Of a stretch of DNA of 64,000 nt, positions 44,595 to 55,575 are shown piece after piece (the first letter of the stretch is position 1; every line of letters begins with the position of its first letter). The translations under genes were made by a program, and so were the position numbers. Source of the DNA: Plantago major. Taxonomy: Eukaryota > Streptophyta > Magnoliopsida > Lamiales > Plantaginaceae. The notes below the pieces were generated by a model, which worked only from the letters and a program-made list of their open reading frames with translations, was not told the DNA's origin and did no database searches. The stretch lies in the NCBI GenBank assembly GCA_026545765.1, contig CM048841.1, forward strand, positions 90,659,419-90,723,418, in the 5' to 3' direction.

Positions 44595-46077
44595 TCAAAA
44601 CTGCTTAAGAAAAGAGTAGATGTGCTCATTGATCTCATTTGGCCTCTCTTGATTGACAAAGTGAGCCGCACCCTCCATCACTACAACTTCCTGCAACAAC
44701 GGCACATCTCTTTGAAACCCACCTTCGTGTATATACTCTTTCGCCCCTGCCATATGATACACCAGATCGAATTCTCCCACAACAAATTTTGTTGGCACCT
44801 TCACTTGTGCTCCACTCCAAGGTGCATTCAGTTCCCAATTCCTGCAAATTCACATGTACATCGTGTAACCACAAATATTTCATAATTTGAAACATGGTTT
44901 AAATCTTTTCTTTTCGAGAAGTTTTGCACCGATTCAATATTCTGGGCCACATGGAAAGATTTTAAATAAAAGGTTGAACAGTAAATGGAAGCTTTTCCAA
45001 ATTTTAAGTGCAGAAAATTTCAATCCATTATAAGAAATCTCTATCCGAGACACCCTTTAGTCCATAACAACAGACAATAGAAGTAAGCAACCGATAACTT
45101 ATCGAAAGTTCTTGAAACTGCAACCTACCATAAAACTTAAAGACTATAAGATGGTCTAAATTATTGAAAATGACTGAAGCTGCAACCTATCGTGAAATGA
45201 AGAGACTATAATATGGTCCTTACAGATGAAACGCTCGATAGTAGTTTATCCCACCGGTGAATCCAGTCTGCTCATACTTGCTAACATAATACTTCAAGTC
45301 CTGCTCCGTCAACCAAGAAGGCCTATCAGCAGAATAATCAAATCTTTTATCCTTAGGGAAAAACAAGGGAGCAGGATCACGGAAAGCATAGAAACTCTGA
45401 AGAACTCTCTCAACACCAACTTCAGCAAACTCAGCCTCTATATCACCAGGCTCCTACATACAACAATAATCACACACAACTCCATCAAACTGACAATTCT
45501 CTACAGTAAAGACTGCATTTTTATTACAAGACTAATCAAATTGACAATTCTGTACAGTAAAGACTTCATTTTTATAAGACTAATCAAATTGACAATTCAC
45601 CTGAAATCTGCAAATATAATGATCTTCTCCATACAGAAATCTGCACCCCTGAACAGTATCCATCTTAGGGTTTCTAGGCCTAAAAGGAACACTGAGATTG
45701 ACCAAAGCTTTGACCTTATCAGGCCTGTAAAGACAAAGATGCCAAGCTATGAGTGCACCCCAGTCATGCCCAACAACAAACACCTTGTCTTCATCCTTAT
45801 CAATTGCATCCAGAAGTAATATGAGGTCGCCAACTACTTGATGGGTGCTGAATTTTGATGGGTCGTTTAAGGGTGCTCCGGTGGTGTCGCCGTAGCCTCT
45901 CATGTCCGGCGCCACCGCACGGTAGCCACGCGCCGCTACGAAGAGCATCTGGTGGCGCCATGAGTACCAGAGTTCTGGGAATCCGTGCAGGAAGAGGACT
46001 GTTGGGCCTTGTCCCAGTTCGGCTATGTGAATGGTTATGCCATTGATGGGTATTGATTTGTGTTGTATACTCTCCAT
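44595..46077 (-). CDS. Soluble epoxide hydrolase (alpha/beta-hydrolase), three exons, complete
   Basis: Exons on minus: 46077-45601, 45453-45224 and 44841-44595, with GT-AG borders, give 317 residues, the usual length of plant soluble epoxide hydrolases. Oxyanion-hole HGFP is at 31-34; nucleophile Asp105 in GHDWGA; lid tyrosines Tyr154 (GEDHYICRF) and about Tyr230/231 (NYYRAF); acid Asp261 (VGEFDLVYH); base His296 (GAAHFV). This is the full catalytic set known from potato StEH1, with the same numbering for Asp105 and Tyr154. The enzyme opens epoxides to diols, for example of epoxy fatty acids in cutin and oxylipin metabolism, in the cytosol. The start MESIQHKSI fits the family; an in-frame ATG 10 codons upstream (46107) is less likely. 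No defect is seen. Confidence 0.95.
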
Positions 46078-46226
46078 TTTCTTCTTGCTGACTGGTGAAG
46101 AATTCACTTCAGGATCTCAATTCTCAGCCATATGTACAACGTTTTATTGGGTAAAATTGGTTTGGCCGCATTTTACAAATTCGTATTTCATTTTAATTTA
46201 CTTGGACACGGACATATGATGATAAT

Positions 46227-46366
46227 TACTCCTCCGCTCCATTAAAAGGTTAACGGAACTGATGAGCTGTTTTTAAGACGGTCAATAGTTTATTATTTGT
46301 TGGTGTAGAAATAAATGATAAAGAATGGACAAAGTATGAAAGATACGAAAGAAAAATGATAAATAG

Positions 46367-46406
<40 letters not shown>

Positions 46407-46497
46407 GGTTTACTGTTTTACTATTTTAGTAATTGGTCTAAATTAGTGGGGCGTCCCAAAAATGAATCTTACGTTATTAAGAGAGACAGAGGGAGTA
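46227..46497. mobile_element. Stowaway-like MITE near the epoxide hydrolase promoter
   Basis: TA-bounded, ends CTCCTCCGCTCCATT and GAGACAGAGGGAG. It contains a (TA)n run at 46369-46403. It lies 150 bases upstream of the epoxide hydrolase start. It belongs to a different subfamily from the three other Stowaway-like copies. Confidence 0.75.
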
Positions 46498-47006
46498 AAA
46501 CCTTTATTGAGTCTAGTTAGCGAAACACATTTTATATTTTTACTATTTTAAAAGAGAACTACGCAAAGGTAGTTGTTACACCAATCAATTTAATTTTAAC
46601 CAATTAAATTAATTTTGACTCCAAATTTCATATATAAAAATAAAGCTAAACATAAAAAGAAAAAGAAAAAAGAAGGGAGTTATAAATCATCTCCCACTAC
46701 TCCCACCCATTATAATCCCAAAAACTTATATTTTAATTAATAACTCATATGACATACTTCTACATTATAATTGAATTTATAACTAATTATAAGTTTAAAT
46801 ATATATTATATTATTTATATCATGCACAATTTTACTAGTATATATAAAACATTAAAGTTAACAACATATGCATTCTGATTAATATCATGATGATGTTTGT
46901 TAACGACATAAGACCACCCACTGTGCATGACTTACAAATGGCTTGGTCGTGCCGTGGCTTCTCCCGCGACCAAAAACTGCCCACTATGACAGTGGTCGTG
47001 GGGTTA
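46498..47006. other. AT-rich intergenic stretch
   Basis: No gene recognised. AAGAAAAAGAAAAAAGAAGG purine run near 46658. Confidence 0.5.
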
Positions 47007-47270
47007 GGGCTGCAAACGAGCTCGTTAAGGATTATTAGGCTTAAGCTCGAGCTCGAGCTCGATCGAGTTTCACAATTCAAGCTCGAGCTTGAAAGAATTT
47101 TTTTACTCGAGCTCGGCTCGCAAGCTTTATTTATTTATTTTAATAACAAATTTAAAGCTCGGAGACTCGATTTAACTCGGGTCGCGAGCTCGAAAGTTTA
47201 CAAAGCTCGAAAATTAGCTCGAAGTGAAACAAGTAAAAAATAATAAATAATGTCATTCAAGATTTATTAA
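47007..47270. repeat. GAGCTCGA-rich dispersed repeat, copy 1
   Basis: Begins GGGCTGCAAACGAGC, contains many AGCTCGAGCT palindromes and GGATTATTAGGCTTAAGCTC, and ends in GCTCGAAGTGAAACAAGTAA. A second copy lies at 62655-62955. It is a non-coding plant dispersed repeat; its class cannot be assigned. Confidence 0.8.
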
Positions 47271-47314
47271 TAAAATTTAATGTATTGCAGAAGAAATTAC
47301 ATAAAAGACATTCA

Positions 47315-47631
47315 ACGGGTAAAATCCATTTTTGGTACTCCAGTGTGAGACATTTTCGATTTTGTACTTTTGGTTGCGTCCAATTAAAATACTAATTATC
47401 AATAACCAATTACAATTAATGTACTAATTGTAAACGGTCAATTTTCTATGTCCACGATATATTACGAACGGTCAATTTTCTATGTCTATCTTTCGGCGTT
47501 TGATATTCGCTCGCACGTGAATTCGACCGTGTACATCATCAATCCAATTAGTACCTAAATTGTAATTGGACACGACCACTCTAAACTACCAAAATAAAAA
47601 ATGTCGAACATCAAAAATGGATTTTACCCGT
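47315..47631. mobile_element. MITE directly upstream of the PDRG1-like gene
   Basis: Inverted ends ACGGGTAAAATCCATTTTTG (left) and the complement at 47612-47631, about 317 bp in total. Inside, ACGGTCAATTTTCTATGTC occurs twice (about 47434 and 47468). It ends 35 bases before the ATG of the next gene, so it probably contributes to its 5' UTR or core promoter. Confidence 0.8.
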
Positions 47632-47666
47632 AAAATCACTGAGGAGAGGAAACAAAATTCACCACA

Positions 47667-49789
47667 ATGGACCAAACCATCGTGCATCTGCAAGAAATTG
47701 AAATCGAAGCTGAACATCTTCTACTGGCTCGCCACGAGGTAATAATCAATTCAAAAAATCCAATCTTTTTTATCACCACTAATTGTACCTCAATTTTCAG
47801 CTACTCTTTAATTCCTGTGATTTGTTGACAATAAATTTGAGTGCTTTTTTCCAGTAAAATTTGGTTTTTTTTTTTTAAAATTGTATTGATTTTAGTGTTT
47901 AGTTTCTGTGAATGACTGACTTGTAATTGGTTTTTGTGCTTTTTCTAGGAAAATTGTGTTGATTTTTCTATTAATTTGGTGTGCAGCTGGTAGAGATTGA
48001 TGCCGAATGTTTTAGATTTTAGTTTCTGTGATTGAATGGCAATTGATATAAGTTTTTACGGAGAAACTATAATGATAGTAATGATAAGATTGTTGCCGAA
48101 TTGGATTGCAGCTTGTAGAAATTGATAGGGTGAGGAACGGGAACAGGGAAGCGTTAACTGCTCTGAGAAAGAGGGCTAGAACCACAATACAAGCATCCCT
48201 TCACCGTTTGAGTGGATAATGAGGGATATTAAGTCAAGGCTGTTGGTGACAGAGGTCTGCATGACTTGCGGTGGCCATGATTCGAGGGAGAAGACTATGC
48301 TAATGTTCTCTGGAACTGACTTATTTGCGTCGGTACCGTTCCATGCTGCTCATAGCATTTTGGAGAAAGGTGATTCCCATTTGTTTTTTCTATTTATATT
48401 TTACATAGTTTTAAGCTTTAAATGGTGTGCTACTATGTCTTTAGGTTCATATTAGTTACTATACTTCTGATGATCGATGAGACTGAACTATTGGCCTTTC
48501 GAGGTTTAATCTTTTAAGATTCGACATGATATTTTCCTGCAAATACAAATGAAATTAATAGTCTACTGAGATATCGGGAGTGTAGAATATGTAAGCTGTG
48601 AAGGGATGTTGTCAAACTGTAAAGTGGCCATATACTTGGCCTTGTACAAAATCATTTACATCCATAGCTTGTAACAGCAGGTTGTTTTCTAGTTTACGAC
48701 AACAGATCGTCGATTTCTTGGCATGGTGGAATTTCTTTTTAAATTAAAATATGAGTCAGTTAAGTTTGTTGTGTTTCTAATATTTATGGTGGTAGAGAAG
48801 CCTTAGTTTATTGACATTCTTTTATCCCATGATTTTTTCTTAATGGGGTTGTGTTGTTACAATGTGATGCATATGCTTTTGTGGAGGATTTATAAAGCTG
48901 AAGTAAAAATTTTGATAATAGAAAATTCCATCGGTTAATGGATTGAGTTTCAAGTTAAATGGACAGGTACGGACTGGAATTCATTTTTGTTTGTTGGAAG
49001 AAATGAATTTAAGATAAACATTGAAAATGCAGACATGAATAGGCAACAAGGCTAAGATCTTGTTAATGTTCTTCAAGAATGTGATTGTTGGAGTAGGAAC
49101 ATAAATGTCCCGAACAACAAACATTGAGGAAGTGTTTGCAAATGCTTTTAAGAATGATTTTTTTTTTTTTTTTTTTTTTGCTTGCTAAAGTGTTTGCTAT
49201 AGTATTATATAAGAATCCGTTTAAAGTTATATAAACAAAAGTTTTAGTGTTTGAAAAAATCAATTTAATTAGTTGATCTTGATTTAAAGGAAAAAAACCC
49301 AGTACCTGCTTAAAGCAGTTAGAAGCAGCCATCAAGTTGCTTCCTTGATTCTGGCGTTAAGTCAACATTTACGTCCAAGATTGGACCTCTGTGTAAACTT
49401 TCCAACATTAGGGACCCAAGTGAATAGAGACTTGCTGATACTTTATTTTTGTTTTTTGTTCTTCCCCTCTCCTACTCAAGAAGTTGCAATATATTTGATG
49501 CAGATCAGGATCACCTTGATTTTGAATCTAAGAAACTACAGAGCTATGTGATAGAAAAAGCCTTATGGATTTCCGAAAAAGGTGCTCTATCTGACAAGAA
49601 AAATCCTGGGGTGCTTAGATCACTGGTGACTTTGACTGACAAAGGCCAAGTAAGATTGCACCTGCTATAGAATTCATCAAATCAGTCATTTTTCCGCCTT
49701 CACAACATAATTTACGCCTATGATTCGATTTTGGCATTCAGGAGTCAGGACTGCGGAGAGATGCTGATTTACTGCACCTTCTGATCTGA
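47667..49789 (+). CDS. PDRG1-like (prefoldin-family) protein gene, four exons, one-base frameshift
   Basis: Exons 47667-47738, 48112-48369, 49504-49649 and 49742-49789, all with GT-AG borders. The protein resembles p53 and DNA damage-regulated protein 1, a prefoldin-like subunit of R2TP/URI-type co-chaperone complexes: IDRVRNGNREALTALRKRAR, then CMTCGGHDSREKTMLMF, VPFHAAHSILEK and DQDHLDFESKKLQ. Exon 2 loses frame after RKRARTT: the SxPSPFE part that should follow reads in the next frame. The summed exon length is 524, one short of a multiple of three, and one extra A in ACAAT (about 48182-48190) would give an even 174-residue protein. Either a recent mutation or an assembly error in an A run. 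A MITE lies just upstream and a Gypsy element 458 bp downstream. Confidence 0.75.
47960..48130 (+). repeat. Partial duplication around the exon 2 acceptor of the PDRG1-like gene
   Basis: TGCAGCTGGTAGAGATTGAT (about 47982) is repeated as TGCAGCTTGTAGAAATTGAT (about 48108), 126 bases apart, and TTTAGTTTCTGTGA occurs twice in the same intron. The upstream copy offers a decoy acceptor coding LVEIDAEC before losing the frame. Confidence 0.7.
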
Positions 49790-50242
49790 AATATTTGACT
49801 AGGTATGTGCATGCAATTTCATTAATTAGTGTAAACATTTGTCATGCTTTCTTAACGTGTACTTGTTGTAATTTGCTATAAAGCCCACAATTGTGGCTGT
49901 CAGCTTTCTTGAATTTCACATCTACATCTCCTTTTCAATGACTCAACATAACTGCCTCTCGTTTACAAAAGCAAATAGAATGGATCTGCCTATTAATGTT
50001 TTTAGCTGTCCGTCTTTTTGAAAAATCAGCAATTTACCATTGGCGCTCTGTGGGATGTATGATATGATTTTCTTCTCGTGCATATTCACTGCAATAAATT
50101 TGAGATTGCTTCCATATTTCAATTTGAATGGAAAGTCGTTAAGCTTGGTTTGTAAATGAAATCAGTTGAACTAGATGGCTGTTGAGAACTGAAGGCAATA
50201 ATTTTCGACAGTTGTATCCATGTCTTTTCTCATATATACTTG

Positions 50243-50247
50243 ATATG
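50243..50247 (+). repeat. Target-site duplication of Gypsy element 2 (left)
   Basis: ATATG directly before TGTTGAGGG; the same 5 bp follow the right end at 61766-61770. Confidence 0.92.
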
Positions 50248-51083
50248 TGTTGAGGGATAAACCTCTCAACACCAACACTACCACTGCAAGTAACCTAATC
50301 CAAGCTCCGCCTCCAACTTGAAGTCCGATAAAAGGCTTGTCCGAGAGAGAGCACCTGAAAGGACTAAGTGGGGGGTTAGAATGGGTTACCCGGATTGCCA
50401 AGGTCAATCCGGAAATAGGCTTTACTCAAATGAGAGATGGTAGCTCTCAATGCAATAGTAATGGGAAGGGTATTATGGATATCCCTTGAATATCGCTCCT
50501 TGACTTACCTTAAGGTCCTGGACCTTGTGCTATATTTATAGTTATCATGTACTCATGAAGTAGCTCATAAGATGATGCCAAGTGTACGATCCAGATTTGG
50601 ACACCAATGCTACCTTTGGCCCATGGCCCATTAGTGAACAGTAGTCCAATACCGATAAGTGGGCTAGGAGGGTAGTTTGGACCTTTTCCCTCTGAGAGTA
50701 CTGTTCCGCCTGTTGGGTCCGTGTTAGTCCCTCGGACAGATCTGCCTTGGTTGATCCGCTTGGTAACTCTGGATGTCCGTGCCAAGAGTCTCACCAAGTA
50801 TCTCGATGGTTCATTATATACGTTTGGTCTTAATGTAGCGGTGGCGTCCGAGATTCTCTCGTCCGTTAGTTAAACATCTCTATCTTGACATGGTCGAGTT
50901 TGGAAGTCCTTTCCTTAGCATTCGGACTAGGCTGTGGAGATGTAGTGACTTGACAGTCTTGGTCGATTCACTTTGGGCGGACCATGTGAGGTCGGACCGA
51001 TCTTGAATGGCTAGTTAAGCCGTGATGCGCTTTAGGACACGCTCTATGGCGCTTAACGGATTGGACACATTTCAGTATCAACA
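50248..51083 (-). repeat. Gypsy 2 3' LTR (complete)
   Basis: 836 bp. On the minus strand it starts TGTTGATACTGAAATGTGTCC-like and ends CCCTCAACA. A TATA box (minus ACTATAAATATAGC, about 50531-50544) marks the promoter. The start resembles Gypsy 1 (TGTTGATAC), pointing to related families. Confidence 0.9.
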
Positions 51084-51096
51084 TATGTCCCCAGTT
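51084..51096 (-). other. Gypsy 2 polypurine tract
   Basis: On the minus strand AACTGGGGACATA directly before the LTR start. Confidence 0.75.
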
Positions 51097-51629
51097 CAAG
51101 TATCTTAGTAGAAGATAGTTGGTAACTATGAGGGATCGGTATACGTGGAGCGTGTCCGAATCGTTAATTAAAAGAAAAGGAAGAAATCCTTTTGTCGGGG
51201 ATCCGTCGTCCGTGTCCTCAAGGATTGATATATCTCTTTCCCTTTTTAGTCTACAACCGAGTTATCACATAACGGGACCGTAGAGGAAAAGGTATATTCA
51301 GAGATATGGGTCCGAGTACGGTTAGGATCTCGCGTAGCCCTCGAAGTCGTCCGTTGGGCGATTGTTGAATCGTCCTCGTAAGCCCAAGAGGCCCAATAGG
51401 TTGTCCGTTCGGCCCACGGGAGAAAGATCCCGAGTAAAGGGACGTGACCGTTGGATCAGGACGACATCAACGGTTGGGGTTCCTAGTCCGATTGATGTGA
51501 CGCGTCTGTCAAGCATTAAATGCGACGACCGACATGCATCCACTCAAGCTGACAACCTCGATTGGAGAGGATCAACGGCTGGGATTCAAATCTAGGCGAC
51601 GTGACTCTTGGCTATCCCCAAATTGCCCT

Positions 51630-51638
51630 TATAAATAG
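51630..51638 (+). promoter_or_regulatory. TATA box of the antisense gene in Gypsy 2
   Basis: TATAAATAG on the plus strand, about 650 bases before the ATG at 52281. A probable leader intron (donor GTACGT at 51832, acceptor CTGCCCTAG ending 52279) lies between. Confidence 0.6.
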
Positions 51639-52280
51639 TCAGCCCATCAGTCACTTTCACACTTTTATCAATCTCGAAACTCAGAGCAATCGCAAAGCAA
51701 TCCAAGCGTTTGAAGACACATCCGAGCAAGCAAGAGTTGCAAGATTTGAAAGTTTTTTCTTCGAATCTGTACCCTCGGAGAAGCAGCAAGGCTTAGTCGT
51801 CCGTTCGAACTTATCAAATCAACTTTATCAAGTACGTACATCTTCACTTTTGCTGAGTTGTTTCCTTTTCACGATATGCTTACTTCGTGCTCATATGTTT
51901 TTGCCCTGCTCGGGTATGAAATGGTCGAGTCTGTTTTTGCCGATGTTGCGTGTGAAAGGCTTTAGCAACGTTCTTAGTTGAAACAATTTTTCCTCTGTAC
52001 TGTTGCATGCCAATTTATTGCCAGTATTTTGTTGATGCATTTCGTGTGTATGCCGACTGTAACCAAGATTTGATTATGCATGCTTATTTGGTAGTGTGTT
52101 GGTGCCAATTGGCACACAGTCTTCCATAAATTTGCCCCGCTCAGCGTGCCGGATAAGGTAGGTGATAGTGCGGTAGCGTTAAGTATAAATCCGTAGGCTT
52201 CCTTTGACTTAAGAAATTACCTAAACGAACTCTCAGACAATCAACACCATCATTCCTGACTTGTTTCCTTCTGCCCTAGG

Positions 52281-53048
52281 ATGTCCGGGAGCGATAGTCA
52301 GGACCAGCACGAGGCCCCAGGTAATAGAGACGCAGTAGATTTAGGGATCGGGTCCGTGGACCTGAGCTCGTTCGTGAAAGGTTTTGTGGATCTTGGGTCG
52401 TCCAGAGATTCGGAGACGGAGCTGCGATCAAGCATGTGCCGACGTTCCATGGACCAGGTGTCCTTGCTAAGACTAGGTCGTCATCCGATCTCGAATCAGA
52501 GGGTGGGACATCCTGTGATCTCGAGCGAATCAAGGCGGGAAGGGAAGGGTCTGGAGGCCGAAGAAGTCGAGATGTTCGAGGCCGGGGTGGAGGACCGTGT
52601 TGTAGCGGAGACAGGTCCGTCTCTGCCAAGCACGTCCGGGAGACAGGAAGATGCTAATGATGATGAAGAAGATGGTGAGGAAGATGAAGATGGGGACGAG
52701 GGGGAAGAAGGAGAAGGATCCCCTGTCGCTCGTCCCTCTAGACGATCCAGTCGGCGGATTGCACTACATCCCGCGCCTGCTCCCAATGTTCAATTAATCG
52801 AAGGTCGTGGTGCAAAAGCTGCCCGAATCAAGTTCCCCCGTCCTGCGTCCGCTGTTACAATAGTGGACAAATTTGGAGAATTAAACACCGACGGGCTTCT
52901 TCCTACGTGTCCATCCAGGGTTAGGGCGGAGGACATCCCCGAGTGGAGGCGGAAGTGGGAGATCCCTGACTCCGTAGAAATCATGGTTCCCGAGCCCGGT
53001 CACGCCTTTTACAACCCGCCATGGGATATATGTGTGTGCACGAGGTAG
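52281..53048 (+). CDS. Antisense gene of Gypsy 2, N-terminal part and start of Transposase_28-like domain
   Basis: The ATG at 52281 follows an excellent acceptor (TTCTGCCCTAG). The frame begins MSGSDSQDQHEAPGNRDAVD, runs through an acidic stretch and enters the domain shared with Gypsy 1: IKFPRPASAVTIVDKFGELN, LLPTCPSRVRAEDIPEWRRK, ILVPDESHAFYN-like IMVPEPGHAFYN. The frame is lost at 53048, where Gypsy 1 reads PPGYMCV and this copy reads PPWDICV, so a small deletion lies near 53020. It stands opposite and tail-to-tail to gag-pol, as in Gypsy 1. Confidence 0.65.
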   Translation: MSGSDSQDQHEAPGNRDAVDLGIGSVDLSSFVKGFVDLGSSRDSETELRSSMCRRSMDQVSLLRLGRHPISNQRVGHPVISSESRREGKGLEAEEVEMFEAGVEDRVVAETGPSLPSTSGRQEDANDDEEDGEEDEDGDEGEEGEGSPVARPSRRSSRRIALHPAPAPNVQLIEGRGAKAARIKFPRPASAVTIVDKFGELNTDGLLPTCPSRVRAEDIPEWRRKWEIPDSVEIMVPEPGHAFYNPPWDICVCTR

Positions 53049-53289
53049 CTTTTGTGGGTGGAAGGTACCCATTGCAACGGAGTTGAAGCACATCCTAAAT
53101 CACATCGATTGGTCCGAGTCGAGTTATCCCAAATCCTTGGGTAATCTTATTTGCTTCGTGCTTTTTGCAAGAAGAAAGGGCTCGTAAACTTTGAGAACTT
53201 CATGACTCTTTCACGTTTCATTTAGTCCGGAATCCCTTTTTTATACCTTTACGAATAGGAAACCTTATAACTTCATTTGTGACTCCATT

Positions 53290-53802
53290 TCGTCGTTGGG
53301 GTCGAAGTGGTGGGATAAGTTCATATTTGTGCGGATGGCTCTGAAACCAGGGGAGTCCGAGAGGCAGCGAGAGCAATGGGGACTGCCCATAAAGTTTCTG
53401 AGGGAGAGCATCCCGGACTGGCGCCCTCTTCCAAAGAATGTGGCTCCGTGGGTGGCTGCTATTCATAAAAAGCACGACCCGCCAACCTATCCATACCACG
53501 GACTGATCTGTCAGCCTCTGCCGTATTTGTGCGGGCTGACTGACGCAGTCGAGGTTGGAGGGAAGACGGACTTCAGTAAGAACCTGATTACTTCGAGTCT
53601 TTATGCTTGCTATTCGTCGGGATACTTTATTCGGATTACGTATTTCCGCAATTCTGACAATCCTTCGTTAACACCGTATCTAACGCCTTGGTTTATTATG
53701 TACCTTTGGTTCGACTACATCATGTCGACTCTCGAGAGAAGAAGAGGTTGTCGAGGGAATGAAGCTTTGGAGGTCGCATTGGTCAAAGGACCGAATCATT
53801 AA
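53290..53802 (+). pseudogene. Antisense gene of Gypsy 2, end of Transposase_28-like domain
   Basis: Continues the domain in another frame: SKWWDKFIFVRMALKPGESE parallels WWKRYFFVRPALKEG of Gypsy 1, and LPKNVAPWVAAIHKK parallels ARNIPLWMQALHRN. After about 53530 an intron-like or linker stretch follows, then LWFDYIMSTLERRR, shared with the middle exon of Gypsy 1. The segment between 53049 and 53290 is degraded. Confidence 0.6.
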
Positions 53803-54209
53803 CACTTCCACGGTCCGCCCATGCCGGATTCAAAATGTCTTTGTGTTCGCCATCAAGAAGAAAGGCGAGCAAGGTGGTGAGACTCCTGTACCTGGCGGTG
53901 CTCGATAAGGCAAGGCTCCTACGCTGAGCGCCATCGCCTGACTCACCACAACACTCGAGCTCCAACCCGGACGTGTTTATGCGGACGCCATCATCTCGGG
54001 CAAAAAGGCGCAAGCTCGGAGGCTCCTGCCACTGAAGAGAAGATTGTCCGTCATGTCCTTCGTGGACCAAGCCGCTGGATAAGGAATCTGGCGCTCTGGA
54101 CTCCAGAAATGGAGCGGGTCGGAGGGTGGATGCTCTATACCGGGTAAATAATCATCCTTGGTTTACTTGTTTTGTTCTTAATGTGATACAAATATAACAG
54201 ATTCTATCG

Positions 54210-55025
54210 GTGTTTCCCCAGCTCGGGTGTTTCATCAAGGCCATGCAGTGGAAGGCCAGCGAACGGGCCACCATTGAAGAGGATCTCCATAAGGTTGTGT
54301 CCACGTCCGCGGATGAGGCGGAAAAAGTGAAGCAGCTGGAGATGAAGCTGAAGGAGGAAGAGGTGAACTTCCACAAGTTGAAGACCAATTGGGAGAAAAT
54401 TAAGGCGGAACTCGACCATCAGGAGAGATTCGTCGATAAGGCCATGCAGGCTTTCTTGGATTTTAAGAACTTCCTAGTCGGGGGCCTCCAATACGTCCGT
54501 CTTTACGCCGGCCGTGACTTCTTGAGGTCTGCTTCTTTCAAGTTCCTGATGTCAGACAAATCGGATGCCTCCCGTCTGGATGGGTTTGTGTCCGCGATCG
54601 GACAGCTGCAGTCCAAGGGACTTCTTCCACCAGACTTTGACTGGAAGGCGGAGGGGTTGATCCCCTCTGCGGATGCGAACGGTGTCGAAGTGCCTGTCGA
54701 TAGTGTCTCAGACGAGCAGTTGGCTGCATGTGAGTTTGTGGAACTGGTCACCGAGGAAGGTGAGATTGAGATCCAGAACGGCGGGCCTTTCCTTCCTAGG
54801 TTCGTCCCGGAAGCTCTTCTGAAAGTGGGCCTTGTACCCTTTAACGATTATCGAGCTTTCCTACAAAAGTGGTTTGCCCTGCCTGCCCGCGTTCTTGACC
54901 TTCCCGCTGATTTCGACTTGTTTGCCCACGCTAAAGATCTTGCGGCGGAAGCCACCTATGAAGGTCCTGACGCCAATCGGCCTGAAGCTGAAAAAGCTGG
55001 TCCAAGCCAGACTGGGCCCGAATGA
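54210..55025 (+). CDS. Antisense gene of Gypsy 2, coiled-coil C-terminal exon
   Basis: 271 residues. Residues about 20-85 form a coiled coil (DEAEKVKQLEMKLKEEEVNF). Then SFKFLMSDKSDASRLDGFVS and CEFVELVTEEGEIEIQNGGP match the last exon of the antisense gene in Gypsy 1 (YKFLLESKYDEARQDGFDAA, CEFVELVTEETEDKRF). The exon is preceded by a plausible acceptor region ending near 54205. It ends 550 bases before the 3' end of pol on the other strand. Function unknown. Confidence 0.65.
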   Translation: MFPQLGCFIKAMQWKASERATIEEDLHKVVSTSADEAEKVKQLEMKLKEEEVNFHKLKTNWEKIKAELDHQERFVDKAMQAFLDFKNFLVGGLQYVRLYAGRDFLRSASFKFLMSDKSDASRLDGFVSAIGQLQSKGLLPPDFDWKAEGLIPSADANGVEVPVDSVSDEQLAACEFVELVTEEGEIEIQNGGPFLPRFVPEALLKVGLVPFNDYRAFLQKWFALPARVLDLPADFDLFAHAKDLAAEATYEGPDANRPEAEKAGPSQTGPE

Positions 55026-55575
55026 GAAGTCTGGGGTATGCCTCGTTAGAAATCTGTATTTGCTAAATTTTGCTGTTGGATTTGAATCTTTTGATAACTC
55101 GGAAAGTCATTACAGACTATAGCAATGTTTCGTATTTAATCCGAGGAGTTGAATCTCCTATGCTTCCAACCGTTTACTTGCTCTCTTCTTCGTTCTTCTT
55201 TATCTGTTGTTCATAGGCTGAGTTATTATAAATTACCCATCTCTTAAGAGCACGGACCGCTGTAGATGGTATCTGATGTAGAAATCAGACCATCATCTTT
55301 CCGATACTCGGACTGTTCGCCCCTTGGGATGCGAGATTCTTCTAGAAGGAGGAAGGTGAAACAGTGAAATAGCCAACAGTGAAAAAGTCATTATGACTGC
55401 GTCTTTTCATCTTCCTAGTCATCGGATGATTGACAGATGGCGAGATCTGAAAGACTCATCGCCACTATAAATAAGGGTGTGGTAATTCTTCCTTTTTCAC
55501 TGTTGTACTTTCCCTCACTCTTTCTTGTGTTTTATCCACTTTATTATCCCGCGGGAGTCAGTGTGCTTTAGAATG

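Noticed and set aside
45226..45819. Plus-strand frame of 197 residues over the epoxide hydrolase
   Set aside because: Shadow of exons 1 and 2 and the intron of the minus-strand gene.
50510..50797. Minus-strand frame inside the Gypsy 2 LTR
   Set aside because: Lies wholly in the LTR and is not a known LTR-coded product.
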